64,000 nucleotides of DNA from Coleofasciculus sp040219735 (GCA_040219735.1 JAVJRX010000198.1); one strand, 5' to 3'. Counted from the first letter of the stretch, positions 27,711-35,375 are shown. Numbers and translations: made by a program. The notes: a model not told the origin generated them from the sequence alone.

Positions 27711-27869
27711 CGACTACGCTCCTCCTAGAGATAGAGTTTCTACTTTGACGCTTCTTTTGAATCAAGATATTAGAAATTGATCTTACCCGCCTAGAATAAT
27801 GAACCGATTACTTTTTGAGGTTAACCTCTATGTTCTATACGGCTAGGCGAGTCAGTTGACTGTGAAGTA

Positions 27870-27896
27870 CCCCAACTTGCTTCGCTGAAGTTGGGG
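27870..27896. repeat. CCCCAACTT hairpin, IS200/IS605 right-end-like
   Basis: CCCCAACTT and AAGTTGGGG enclose a 9-base loop. On the minus strand it is preceded by a short open stretch ending NETGNPKDE-stop and GGAAG, resembling the end of TnpB-carrying elements. Weak evidence by itself. Confidence 0.4.
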
Positions 27897-28295
27897 CTTC
27901 CAACTTAGCTAAACAAGGACGGTCTTATTCGTCTTTGGGATTTCCCGTCTCATTCGCCGATGCCACGTTGGGCACTTTCTAATTCCTAAGAGCAGAAAGT
28001 CCAGAACTCAATCTGGTGATGGTCTTACTCAGCGTCCACAGGCAGCCGCCCGTCTTCCACAGGCAGTTATTTTTTACTCGTACAACATAACTTGGCTTAT
28101 CTTTTACCGTAGGGCGTAACCTAACGAACCAGCGGTCATGTTCTTTCCCTAGCTGCGATGTTTCTGCGGCAAGCATCTTACTGCTACTTTGAAGTTAGCC
28201 TGTCTGATAGTCCATACGCCTAGGCGGGTCAACAACCATTTTTATAGTAGCAGTCTGTTGATTGACTCCGTACCTCCGGAGGGTCCGCTGTCCAT

Positions 28296-28323
28296 CCTCA
28301 CCCTGCTAACGCTGAGGGTGAGG
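28296..28323. repeat. CCTCACCCT hairpin related to the TnpB right end at 31693
   Basis: The 9-bp stem CCTCACCCT/AGGGTGAGG preceded by CAT and followed by ACTTCC matches the layout of CATCCTCCCCACCCTGC...GGTGGGGATTCC at 31693-31732, so it is probably another right-end remnant of the same IS family. Confidence 0.45.
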
Positions 28324-28441
28324 ACTTCCGCGACTACGTTAAAGAAGTGTAACTTTTGTTAGAAACGATTGCAAGCCGAGGGGAAGTTTTGAGTTACTCC
28401 CTCCCCCGGTTCCTCTGCTCCGAGAGCTATCCAATCGCTAA

Positions 28442-28777
28442 TCAAGAATCGTCAGTTTCTGAGGAGAGATTCAAAACACTCGGCGCGGTGGTCAATCGCT
28501 CAATCACTTGTTCAGCACTCATCAAACGTTTGAGGACGACTTGACCAATGGTTTTTGCGGATTGGGGTGAGGCTTCCGGTGTCGGTTTAACTTCTACCAT
28601 CAGTACCGCATCCTCAACCCGATATAGCCATAACTTTTCCCCCTGTTCCAGGATGCAAAGGTTTAGACGGATGATTTCGGGTTCCCGTCGCCAAGCATTA
28701 ACATTCCAGAGTCCTCCAAACTCCCAAACTCGTCCCACAGTCCAGCCATCGGATAGAAAAAAGTACTTTACAGACAT
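28442..28777 (-). CDS. Conserved cyanobacterial hypothetical protein
   Basis: 111 residues starting MSVKYFFLSDGWTVGRVWEF and GGLWNVNAWRREPEIIRLNL, then LWLYRVEDAVLMVEVKP. The opening looks strongly conserved among cyanobacteria from memory, but no function is known. It is soluble and probably a small alpha/beta protein. The C-terminal third (SAEQVIERLTTAPSVLN) is helical and less conserved. It is a single gene with its own upstream spacer; the divergent AI-2E-type gene begins about 170 bases away. Confidence 0.7.
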   Translation of the reverse strand: MSVKYFFLSDGWTVGRVWEFGGLWNVNAWRREPEIIRLNLCILEQGEKLWLYRVEDAVLMVEVKPTPEASPQSAKTIGQVVLKRLMSAEQVIERLTTAPSVLNLSSETDDS

Positions 28778-28945
28778 TTGTATTACATTTATGGAACTGG
28801 TGTTCTAGTGCAGCATGGCAAAAGTTGTTTTTTGTTTCAGTCTGTATTGATAATAAAGTAGATAGGGTAGATAGGGGAGATGGGGCAGATGAGGGAGTTG
28901 GGGAATTCCAGCATGATCAAACCAGAGTAGCGTGGAGGTAGGGCA

Positions 28946-30154
28946 GTGAGTCTGGGTAAATGGATTGGTATACTTGCCTTTATTATTTCACTATTTATTT
29001 TGTGGCAAATTAGGCAGATTTTAATGCTTATATTTGCTGCAATTGTGATATCTAATGCCTTGAATATTTTGGTGGGAAGATTCCAACGCTCTGGAATGCA
29101 GCGTTTTTTCGCGGTTCTGCTGTCGCTTTTTCTGTTACTGTGTGTTTTGGTCGTATTTTACTTCCTAATTGTACCTCCTTTTGCCGAGCAATTTCTACAA
29201 CTGAGTGAGTTGGTTCCCCAGGGTATCGAACAATTAGGTGAGTGGATAGAAGCCATCGAAGCGGATATTTCATCGGGATTGCTCGATCAGTATATCCCAG
29301 ATATTAACCAGTTGCTGCAACAGCTTCCTCCCTTAATTAATCGTGTATTAGGGGGTGGAGTCACATTTTTTAATAATGCTTTGGGTGTTCTGCTTAATAG
29401 TTTGCTTGTCCTGATTTTAACACTGATGCTCCTTGCAGATCCTAACCCTTATCGGAAAAGTTTTGTTCGCATTTTTCCATCATTTTATCGGCGTCGAGTC
29501 GATGAGATTTTGCAACGGTGTAATGAATCGTTACGAGGATGGCTAGCGGGTATTCTGTTTAATATGGCAGTTATTTCTTTGTTGAGTTTTTTCGGCTTGC
29601 TGCTGTTAAGAGTTCCCCTGGCACTGGCACAAGCTACGTTAGCTGGAATTTTGACATTTATTCCCAATATTGGACCCGCGTTGAGTGTGATCCCACCCAT
29701 AGCGATCGCGCTGCTGGATTCGCCCTGGAAAGCCTTGGCTGTATTGATTCTGTATATTGTGATTCAGCAGATTGAAACTAATTTACTCACGCCCTTAGTT
29801 ATGGCGCAGCAGGTATCCCTGCTACCCGCCATAACTTTGCTCGCCCAGTTATTTTTCGTGACCTTCTTTGGATTTTTAGGATTATTCTTAGCGCTTCCCC
29901 TAACGGTAGTGGCTCAGGTTTGGCTCAAGGAGGTTCTAGTCAAAGATATTCTTGACCAATGGCATCATCCGAGTCACAAGGATGCTCAACCTGTAGCAAC
30001 AACCTTTGCTGTTTCTCCCACTGCTGATACCCTAAGGGATGGGGGAGCAGGGGAAGCAGGGAGAGCAGGGGAAGCAGGGAGAGCAGGGGAAGCAAGGAGA
30101 GCAGGGGAAGCAGGGGGAGCAGGGGAAGCAGGGGGAGCAGAAGACGCAATGTAG
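28946..30154 (+). CDS. AI-2E family transporter with a repeat-derived tail
   Basis: 402 residues. The first 335 match the AI-2E/PerM permease family: two N-terminal helices, a loop with coiled-coil character (LSELVPQGIEQLGEWIEAIE), then GVTFFNNALGVLLNSLLVLI, the conserved FIPNIGPALSVIPPIAIAL and QQIETNLLTPLVMAQ. Some relatives transport small molecules or act as Na+/H+ antiporters; substrate unknown. GTG 28946 has GGAGG seven bases upstream. The last ~37 residues are Gly/Ala/Glu/Arg repeats (GEAGRA units) encoded by an 18-bp tandem repeat, and the stop lies inside a palindromic repeat, so the tail looks like repeat read-in. Confidence 0.85.
   Translation: MSLGKWIGILAFIISLFILWQIRQILMLIFAAIVISNALNILVGRFQRSGMQRFFAVLLSLFLLLCVLVVFYFLIVPPFAEQFLQLSELVPQGIEQLGEWIEAIEADISSGLLDQYIPDINQLLQQLPPLINRVLGGGVTFFNNALGVLLNSLLVLILTLMLLADPNPYRKSFVRIFPSFYRRRVDEILQRCNESLRGWLAGILFNMAVISLLSFFGLLLLRVPLALAQATLAGILTFIPNIGPALSVIPPIAIALLDSPWKALAVLILYIVIQQIETNLLTPLVMAQQVSLLPAITLLAQLFFVTFFGFLGLFLALPLTVVAQVWLKEVLVKDILDQWHHPSHKDAQPVATTFAVSPTADTLRDGGAGEAGRAGEAGRAGEARRAGEAGGAGEAGGAEDAM
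30045..30141 (+). repeat. 18-bp tandem repeat at the 3' end of the AI-2E-type gene
   Basis: About five units of GCAGGGGAAGCAGGGAGA with single-base changes (some GGGGGA). They are translated as GEAGRA/GEAGGA. Similar G-rich repeats are usually intergenic in cyanobacteria. Confidence 0.85.
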
Positions 30155-30174
30155 AGACGTAGCTACGTCTGTAC
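30151..30174. repeat. GTAGAGACGTAG palindrome (copy 1)
   Basis: GTAGAGACGTAG followed directly by CTACGTCTGTAC, a near-perfect inverted repeat (one mismatch). It contains the TAG stop of the AI-2E-type gene. A perfect copy lies at 33946-33973. Confidence 0.8.
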
Positions 30175-30323
30175 GCCCAATTCTCGACTTGTCACCCCAT
30201 CAGGGCAGGTTGAGTAACATTAGAGCGGGAAAAAAACGATAATAGTGAAAAGAGCCACTAAGTAGGTTGATGGAAATAAACCGAACTCTGTTAAATTTTG
30301 TAAATATTCCTCGAACCCTTACA

Positions 30324-30350
30324 AATGACCAATGACCAATGACCAATGAC
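30324..30350. repeat. AATGACC heptamer tandem repeat
   Basis: 3.9 exact copies of AATGACC immediately before the DUF39 gene. This is a short tandemly repeated repetitive sequence of the kind known in filamentous cyanobacteria. Heptamers of other sequence occur at 31597-31618 (TCATCTG) and near 20213-20231 (CATAAGT). Confidence 0.85.
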
Positions 30351-30361
30351 AACTGTTGATT

Positions 30362-31561
30362 GTGCGAACCCTAGCTGAGATCAATGACAAAATTCACCAT
30401 CGTCGTGCAGTCGTCTGGACGGTCGAGGAATTAAAAACGCGAGTCGCCGAGATAGGTGTTACTCAGGCGGCTAAGAACGTCGATGTGATTACCACAGGTA
30501 CATTTGAGCCGATGGAGTCCTCTGGCGCGATTATTAATTTAGGTCACACAGACCCTCCGATTAAGATTCGTAAATGTTGGTTAGATGGTGTACCTGCTTA
30601 TGCAGGCTTTGGTGCAGTGGATTTGTATTTGGGCGCGACTCAAGTCGTAGACTCTACCGATATGGGAGATCTGCCAGAGGTTGAGGAATCTAGGGAACGG
30701 GGTGGTTCCCATGTGATTGAAGACTTGATTGCTGGTAAATCGGTGCAGTTACGAGCGATGGGACAGGTAACAGACTGTTATCCTAGAGCCTCTTGTGATA
30801 CGACGATTACTCGCGAAACGATTAACCAGTTCTATCTCTACAATCCGCGCAATCTTTATCAAAATTTTATCGTCGGCGTCAATGGGGGCGACCGCCTCTT
30901 GTACACTTATCTAGGTCCGCTCCAGCCCAGACTGAGCAATGCAGTCTATTCCAATCCTGGAGCCATTTCCCCACTCCTTAACGATCCTGAACTCAAATTG
31001 ATTGGAATTGGCACGAAAATTTTCTTGGGTGGGGGTATTGGTTACATCGCTTGGGAAGGGACTCAACATTTTCCCCTGCAGAAACGCCTTCCCAATCACA
31101 CGCCCATTGGTCCTGCCGCTACATTGGCATTAATTGGGGATGCCAAGCAGATGAATCCCAAGTGGGTACGGGGTTGCTACTTTAAAAATTATGGCCCGTC
31201 TCTGATGTTGGGCGTTGGTGTACCCTTACCTGTCTTGAGTGAAGAGGTTGTTCAGCATTGTGCTGTGTCGGATCAAGAGATTGTCGCCCCAGTGGTTGAT
31301 TTCTCGATACCCCGTCGCGTTCGTCCCACCTTTGGATTAGTCAGCTACGCCCAACTGAAGCAGGGGCGCATTACTATTGACGGCAAATCTGTGCGGACGG
31401 CGCCCTTGGCAAGTCTATTTCTCTCACGGCAAGTTGCTTTGGAATTAAAGCAATGGATTGAAAGGGGAGAATTTACTCTCACCGAACCCGTGGCATCCAT
31501 TCCCATGGATCGTTCCTTTCTGCCTCAAGATCGCTGGGGCGCTCAAATAACTATAGATTAA
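30362..31561 (+). CDS. Homocysteine biosynthesis protein (DUF39/HcyBio family)
   Basis: About 399 residues. VWTVEELKTRVAEIG, VDVITTGTFEPMESSGAIIN and the Cys-containing IKIRKCWLDGVPAYAGFGAVDLYLG are hallmarks of the DUF39 family, which in methanogens and some bacteria participates in incorporation of sulfur into aspartate semialdehyde to make homocysteine. Conserved Cys also occur in DCYPRASCDTT. The frame extends to TTG 30356, but GTG 30362 gives the usual beginning (V/M)RTLAEIN. A strong hairpin follows the stop directly. Single gene. Confidence 0.85.
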   Translation: MRTLAEINDKIHHRRAVVWTVEELKTRVAEIGVTQAAKNVDVITTGTFEPMESSGAIINLGHTDPPIKIRKCWLDGVPAYAGFGAVDLYLGATQVVDSTDMGDLPEVEESRERGGSHVIEDLIAGKSVQLRAMGQVTDCYPRASCDTTITRETINQFYLYNPRNLYQNFIVGVNGGDRLLYTYLGPLQPRLSNAVYSNPGAISPLLNDPELKLIGIGTKIFLGGGIGYIAWEGTQHFPLQKRLPNHTPIGPAATLALIGDAKQMNPKWVRGCYFKNYGPSLMLGVGVPLPVLSEEVVQHCAVSDQEIVAPVVDFSIPRRVRPTFGLVSYAQLKQGRITIDGKSVRTAPLASLFLSRQVALELKQWIERGEFTLTEPVASIPMDRSFLPQDRWGAQITID

Positions 31562-31594
31562 GCCAATCCCACGACCTTCAGTCGTGGGATTGGC
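31562..31594 (+). terminator. Perfect 14-bp hairpin right after the DUF39 gene
   Basis: GCCAATCCCACGAC and GTCGTGGGATTGGC pair perfectly around CTTCA, starting at the base after the stop codon. There is no T-run; a TCATCTG heptamer repeat follows. It may act as a transcript end or mRNA-stabilising hairpin, or may be repeat DNA. Confidence 0.5.
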
Positions 31595-31691
31595 GTCATC
31601 TGTCATCTGTCATTTGTCCTTTGTTATATTAGCACTTTACAGGTTTAACGTCCTATAACCGCCCCTAACTACCACTTCACCGATGAGGTAG

Positions 31692-31740
31692 AAGCTTGAC
31701 ATCCTCCCCACCCTGCTTGCGAGTCGTGGTGGGGATTCCC
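31692..31740 (-). mobile_element. IS200/IS605-type right-end hairpin
   Basis: On the minus strand, four bases after the tnpB remnant stop, a stem forms from GAATCCCCACCACG and GCAGGGTGGGGAGGATG, then TCAAGC. In IS605-type elements such a hairpin marks the right end and the 3' part of the omega RNA (reRNA) that overlaps the tnpB 3' end. Element boundary inferred, not mapped. Confidence 0.55.
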
Positions 31741-31744
31741 ATCA

Positions 31745-31921
31745 TTACTGACGGGGTTTCCTGGCTCGTCGAGCAACCTTACTCGTTTGGGTTTCCCCAG
31801 AAGAGCAGGGGGTCATCTCATCCCCAGGCGTAACTTTCCGTCTGCCCGACGGTAGTTGTGCAAGACCGGGCAACGCTAACATCAAAATATTGATGGCGGC
31901 GTTGGTGTCTCGTCGGACATC
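31745..31921 (-). pseudogene. TnpB 3' remnant (RuvC III motif)
   Basis: The minus strand reads DVRRDTNAAINILMLALPGL, then a basic, Ser/Thr-rich tail ending ARRARKPRQ and TAA. DTNAAINI is the RuvC III motif with the catalytic Asp of TnpB, the RNA-guided nuclease of IS200/IS605-type elements. Only about 59 codons remain; a TAG in the same frame lies immediately upstream, so the gene is truncated and dead. The right-end hairpin follows at once. The upstream end of the remnant is joined to unrelated DNA carrying a palindrome. Confidence 0.75.
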
Positions 31922-31943
31922 CTAGCATAGGACGGGAGAGATT

Positions 31944-31978
31944 GTAAAAAGCAGGTATTCAATATGCCTGCTTTTTAC
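31944..31978. terminator. Strong AT/GC hairpin, possible terminator
   Basis: GTAAAAAGCAGG and CCTGCTTTTTAC form a perfect 12-bp stem around 11 bases. The T5 in the right arm and A5 in the left arm would allow termination in both directions. It lies between the tnpB remnant and the 3' end of the hypothetical gene at 32114. Confidence 0.5.
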
Positions 31979-32113
31979 TTGGGGGAGTGAAGGCATCCCC
32001 ACCCTACTCCACTTCGTTGGGTTGAGGATGGGGTTCTATAGCTCCCCCTCTCCCCCCCACGTTACGATACAATAGGCGGCGGAATCCTGATCCATGCCTA
32101 TCAGGAATCGCTC

Positions 32114-33169
32114 TTAGGAATTACCTTTACCTGGCTTGTCCCTACGTTGAACCGGTTTGGATAAGGGTTCTGAACGCTTGAGTGAGGTTCCTGTTCCTGT
32201 TGTTTCGCCCGCACCACGACGGGGAGAACTCTTTTTAGGTCTTGACCCTTGGCGTGGGCGAAAATTCTTATTTGATCGCCTTTTGGGTGCATGAACCATA
32301 CCAATATCATTGCCTTCCTCAATCATCAGGGTATTGGTATGCAGTTTGACGTGCAAATCCCAAAAGTGATTAATCACCTTTTCCCCAAGCAATCCCTTGA
32401 GCTGAAGCTTGAAAAATTTGGTTTTCTCTGACTCTTTACGGGGAGACTGTTTGATTTTGACAATCACGTCTTCATTCTCCCGCGACTGGTAAATGACTTG
32501 ACCCCGAATTGAAAAATAACCTTCTGGTAGTTGCTCTGTTGGTTCAGGTTGAGAATCATCTGGAGACGTTTGCGCCTCAGGGGTTGACTCTTCCGGTGGC
32601 GAGTCGGTTGATTCCGAAGCCGTTGTTTGATTTTGATTGAGTGTTTCAGGTTCCCAAACACCGACAATTTGGACGTGCAAATTTCCGTCTTGTTGTCTCG
32701 TGCGAGGATAAACTACCCAAAGATGGGATAGAGCTAAATCAAGATGATTTTTCACCAAACTCATGACCCGACCCAGTAAGACGGCATCAATTAAGGTACC
32801 GTCATCTGCGAGTAGAGTACCCCGTGTCAATTGCTCAGCAGAGGGCATATATTTTCCCCGAATCAGACCGATTGCTCGGTACTGCATGGGTTCACTGGGT
32901 GGAGGAATAGGTTGTTGTCGTTGGACATCTGATGGCATTGTCCCGGTTGAATCCGTTGTAGTAGATGAGTTAGTCACGTTTTGAGAATTGCCATTGGGCG
33001 GGGCTGGGTGTGGCGGTTGCACACTGGATGCTTCTGGCAGATTTTCACCAGAAGACTTGGGTGAGTCGGAAGACCGATTCACAGAAGGACTCATATAACC
33101 TCCTAGCGGCGGAGACACATTCCCTTGTGGGAGTTGGACTGACTGCTTGAATTCTAGTTTGTTCAACAT
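32114..33169 (-). CDS. Conserved hypothetical protein with disordered arms and basic tail
   Basis: 351 residues, soluble. Residues 1-95 are Pro/Ser/Asn-rich and probably disordered. A folded core begins at MQYRAIGLIRGKYMPSAEQL and continues through GTLLADDGTLIDAVLLGRVM and HLDLALSHLWVVYPRTR; a Thr/Glu/Pro-rich insertion (about 178-215) interrupts it; the core resumes with GYFSIRGQVIYQSRENEDVI and KTKFFKLQLKGLLGE. The last 60 residues are rich in Arg/Lys/Gly/Ser (KKSSPRRGAGE), suggesting nucleic-acid binding. It seems to be a cyanobacteria-specific protein. Function unknown; an RNA-related role is only a guess from composition. Confidence 0.7.
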   Translation of the reverse strand: MLNKLEFKQSVQLPQGNVSPPLGGYMSPSVNRSSDSPKSSGENLPEASSVQPPHPAPPNGNSQNVTNSSTTTDSTGTMPSDVQRQQPIPPPSEPMQYRAIGLIRGKYMPSAEQLTRGTLLADDGTLIDAVLLGRVMSLVKNHLDLALSHLWVVYPRTRQQDGNLHVQIVGVWEPETLNQNQTTASESTDSPPEESTPEAQTSPDDSQPEPTEQLPEGYFSIRGQVIYQSRENEDVIVKIKQSPRKESEKTKFFKLQLKGLLGEKVINHFWDLHVKLHTNTLMIEEGNDIGMVHAPKRRSNKNFRPRQGSRPKKSSPRRGAGETTGTGTSLKRSEPLSKPVQRRDKPGKGNS

Positions 33170-33414
33170 CCTTGCTGGAGTGGAACAGCTAGAATGACTC
33201 TCCTAGCTATGTTTCCCGCAAAAAACCAGCACAGTAAGCGAACTTAGTATCAGTCTGCCCATTTTACAAAATGCAGTCATAAGACTGGTACATCCGTAAA
33301 GTTTATGGAATCTTTACTCGCAACAATCTGGACTCTATTCAAATTTTGGCGGGAAAATAGGGTAGTGGGTATCAATCTGAGTAATCCGTTACATACTAGA
33401 TAAGAGGACAAGAT

Positions 33415-33885
33415 ATGAGTGAATCATCCATCAATTCCTTACTGGAGGACTTAAAAAACCCTGACGAAAATGTCCGCAAGCAGGCAACCGAAGCATTATG
33501 GCGTATCTGGTTCTATCAAAAGGGAATCTCCGGTATGGAACGGCTGGAACGAACACAGATTTTATTAGAACGTGGGGAAGCAGCCCAAGCTGAAGCGCTG
33601 CTGACCCAGATTATTAGAGAGCAACCTGATTTTGCCGAAGCGTGGAATCGACGAGCCGTTCTTTACTACGTACTTAAACAGTATCAAAACTCAAGAGACG
33701 ATTGTCAGCAGGTTATCCAACTTAATCCTATTCATTTTGGGGCGCTGCATGGTTTGGGATTGTGCCATGCGGCGTTGGGAGATTATCAAGCGGCAATTAC
33801 AGCCTTTCGTAGGGCGTTGGAAATTCAACCCTATTCTTTAGTTAATCAAAAGTTGATTCTTGAATGCACGGCGCGGTTGAGTTAG
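33415..33885 (+). CDS. TPR repeat protein
   Basis: 156 residues. After a helical start (LLEDLKNPDENVRKQATEAL, a HEAT-like turn) come at least two tetratricopeptide repeats: ILLERGEAAQAEALLTQIIR, then FAEAWNRRAVLYYVLKQYQN and HFGALHGLGLCHAALGDYQA. Such proteins act as protein-interaction scaffolds. No signal peptide. ATG 33415 follows GAGGACAAGAT, giving a usable Shine-Dalgarno. The downstream 60 bases hold a GATGGT-type trinucleotide repeat and a palindrome. Confidence 0.8.
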   Translation: MSESSINSLLEDLKNPDENVRKQATEALWRIWFYQKGISGMERLERTQILLERGEAAQAEALLTQIIREQPDFAEAWNRRAVLYYVLKQYQNSRDDCQQVIQLNPIHFGALHGLGLCHAALGDYQAAITAFRRALEIQPYSLVNQKLILECTARLS

Positions 33886-33945
33886 AGGGTGAGTAACTGT
33901 ATTAGTAGATGGGAAAGATGGTGATGATGGCGATGATGGTGATGT

Positions 33946-33973
33946 GTAGAGACGTAGTATGCTACGTCTCTAC
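33946..33973. repeat. GTAGAGACGTAG palindrome (copy 2, perfect)
   Basis: GTAGAGACGTAG, TATG, CTACGTCTCTAC: a perfect 12-bp stem with a 4-base loop, 15 bases before the start of the LD-carboxypeptidase gene. The ATG inside it (33959) is in frame with that gene but is part of the repeat. Confidence 0.85.
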
Positions 33974-33988
33974 CGTGAGGTAAATTTG

Positions 33989-34993
33989 GTGAATATAAAT
34001 CAGCTCTATCCCTTACAAGCGGGCGATTTGCTACGGGTGATTGCTCCGAGTGGTGCGTTAAGAGAGGTTGACGCATTCCATCAGGGAGTGGAAATTTGGC
34101 GTCGTCGAGGTTATCGAGTTGAATTGCCAGCTAATTGGGATGCTAGGGATGGTTACCTGGCGGGTACAGATAACCAACGACGCCAGCAGTTAGCCGCCGC
34201 TTGGTATGACCCAGAATGTCAGGGGATTCTTTGTATCCGAGGCGGCTATGGTAGCGCTCGTCTTCTGGAAGACTGGACGTGGACGTCTCCGATACCACCC
34301 CAGGTTGTAGGGGCGGGTTTGACCGATAACGCTACTCAAGAAACCGATAACTTGACTAAACCCGCCCTGCTTGGGGAACAGGGGAGTCTTGAGCCAAAAT
34401 CCCATATCCCCAAATGGCTGATTGGCTTTTCCGATATAACTTGTCTCTTGTGGAGTCTAGCTGGAGTGGGAATTGGCAGTGTTCATGGTCCAGTCTTAAC
34501 TACATTAGCCAGTGAACCGGAATGGTCGCTAAATCGCTTATTTGACTGTGTAGAAGGACGTTCTGTGTCCCTCTTAACTGGGAAGGGTTGGGGCGGGGGT
34601 AAGGTTAGGGGGTGGCTTTTGCCAGGGAATCTGACTGTGGCAACCCATTTACTGAGTACGCCGATTCTTCCACCGCTAGATGGGGCGATTCTGGCGTTAG
34701 AGGATGTAACTGAAGCGCCTTATCGAATTGACCGCCTGTTGACTCAATGGCGGATGAGTGGCATGTTACACAAGGTTAAGGGTATTGCCTTGGGACGGTT
34801 TAGCCGCTGCTATCCCCCCCAGAATATACCAAGTTGGACGGTTGAAGAGGTATTACGCGATCGCTTAATGGGTCTCGATATCCCCATTGTCTCCGATTTT
34901 CCCTTTGGTCACGATGGTGTCAACGCGGCTTTGCCTGTGGGACGCTGGGTTGAACTGGATGGGGATCAGGGAACATTATGTTGGAAAAATTAA
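33989..34993 (+). CDS. LD-carboxypeptidase (peptidase family S66) with in-frame repeat insertion
   Basis: About 334 residues. Family S66 enzymes (LdcA) cleave the L,D bond releasing D-Ala from recycled murein tetrapeptide. Seen: LRVIAPSG near the start, CIRGGYGSARLLEDW, the nucleophile elbow IGFSDITCLL (Ser near 147), ILALEDVTEAPYRIDR with the triad Glu, and FPFGHDGVNAALPVG with the triad His. Between LEDW and KWLIGFSD there are about 45 residues encoded largely by a 61-bp dispersed repeat, where relatives have a short loop. The frame opens at ATG 33959 in a palindrome, but GTG 33989 with GAGG eight bases upstream is the better start. Confidence 0.87.
   Translation: MNINQLYPLQAGDLLRVIAPSGALREVDAFHQGVEIWRRRGYRVELPANWDARDGYLAGTDNQRRQQLAAAWYDPECQGILCIRGGYGSARLLEDWTWTSPIPPQVVGAGLTDNATQETDNLTKPALLGEQGSLEPKSHIPKWLIGFSDITCLLWSLAGVGIGSVHGPVLTTLASEPEWSLNRLFDCVEGRSVSLLTGKGWGGGKVRGWLLPGNLTVATHLLSTPILPPLDGAILALEDVTEAPYRIDRLLTQWRMSGMLHKVKGIALGRFSRCYPPQNIPSWTVEEVLRDRLMGLDIPIVSDFPFGHDGVNAALPVGRWVELDGDQGTLCWKN
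34307..34367 (+). repeat. 60-bp palindromic repeat (copy 2) inside the LD-carboxypeptidase gene
   Basis: It starts GTAGGGGCGGGTTTGACC and ends ACTAAACCCGCCC, the same terminal inverted repeat as the copies at 778-836 and 36492-36552. It is translated in frame as part of GAGLTDNATQETDNLTKPAL. Confidence 0.85.
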
Positions 34994-35375
34994 TAAATAA
35001 TCGTCAGCCCGGAATGGTAAGCTAACAAATGCATCGAAAACTTTATAGCAAGTACGCATGGACTGTGCGGAAAGGAAACTGCCTGGGCAATCGGTCTGTC
35101 GGGAATAAGCCATGGGGCTGTTCTAGATAAGTGGTGAAAAACCAAAACCAGGAAATAACCAGGAAATCTAAGTAGTGATACTTAGAATCTTCAACTCTAA
35201 TCTTCGATTGAGTTGGAGAGTCTGTCACATAGGGTAGGTCTAGTGTCAGCAACCCGCACGAAAGTAACGGGGTACCCTATTCATCCACCCCGCAAGGGGG
35301 AGGCGGTTAACACTGCTGTTGTTGTATTCCTCTCTGGTCAAAAGACACGGAGTTTCCTACATCGGAGGTATTTTG
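34994..35375. other. hemE leader region
   Basis: 382 bases with no gene. A GC-rich imperfect palindrome CCACCCCGCAAGGGGGAGG (35286-35304) lies about 70 bases before the hemE start. No recognised riboswitch fold was identified. The promoter of hemE is expected here. Confidence 0.45.

Larger units (their letters stand above)
27711..28441. other. psbB upstream region with hairpin debris
   Basis: 731 bases. The part next to 27711 should carry the psbB promoter and leader. Further upstream are two strong hairpins (27870-27896 and 28296-28323) of the kind found at right ends of IS200/IS605-type elements, plus a short direct repeat CGTC(T/C)(T)CCACAGGCAG near 28038-28066. The frame at 27979-28176 (-) has no recognisable domain and is not called. 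Degraded insertion-sequence DNA is the likely content. Confidence 0.45.
31595..32113. other. Spacer with TnpB remnant and hairpins
   Basis: No intact gene. It contains TCATCTG heptamers (31597-31618), an IS200/IS605-type right end (31692-31740), the 3' end of a tnpB (31745-31921) and a strong palindrome (31944-31978). Confidence 0.6.

Noticed and set aside
27979..28176. Open frame of 65 codons on the minus strand upstream of psbB
   Set aside because: No recognised domain; the sequence lies in a zone of hairpin debris and the frame is short. It may be part of a decayed transposase, but I could not match it.
30045..30141. Possible CRISPR-like array
   Set aside because: The units are 18 bp, directly adjacent and without variable spacers; it is a simple tandem repeat.
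35319..35375. N-terminal extension of hemE
   Set aside because: Additional 19 residues have no family similarity and GGAGG is correctly placed for ATG 35376.
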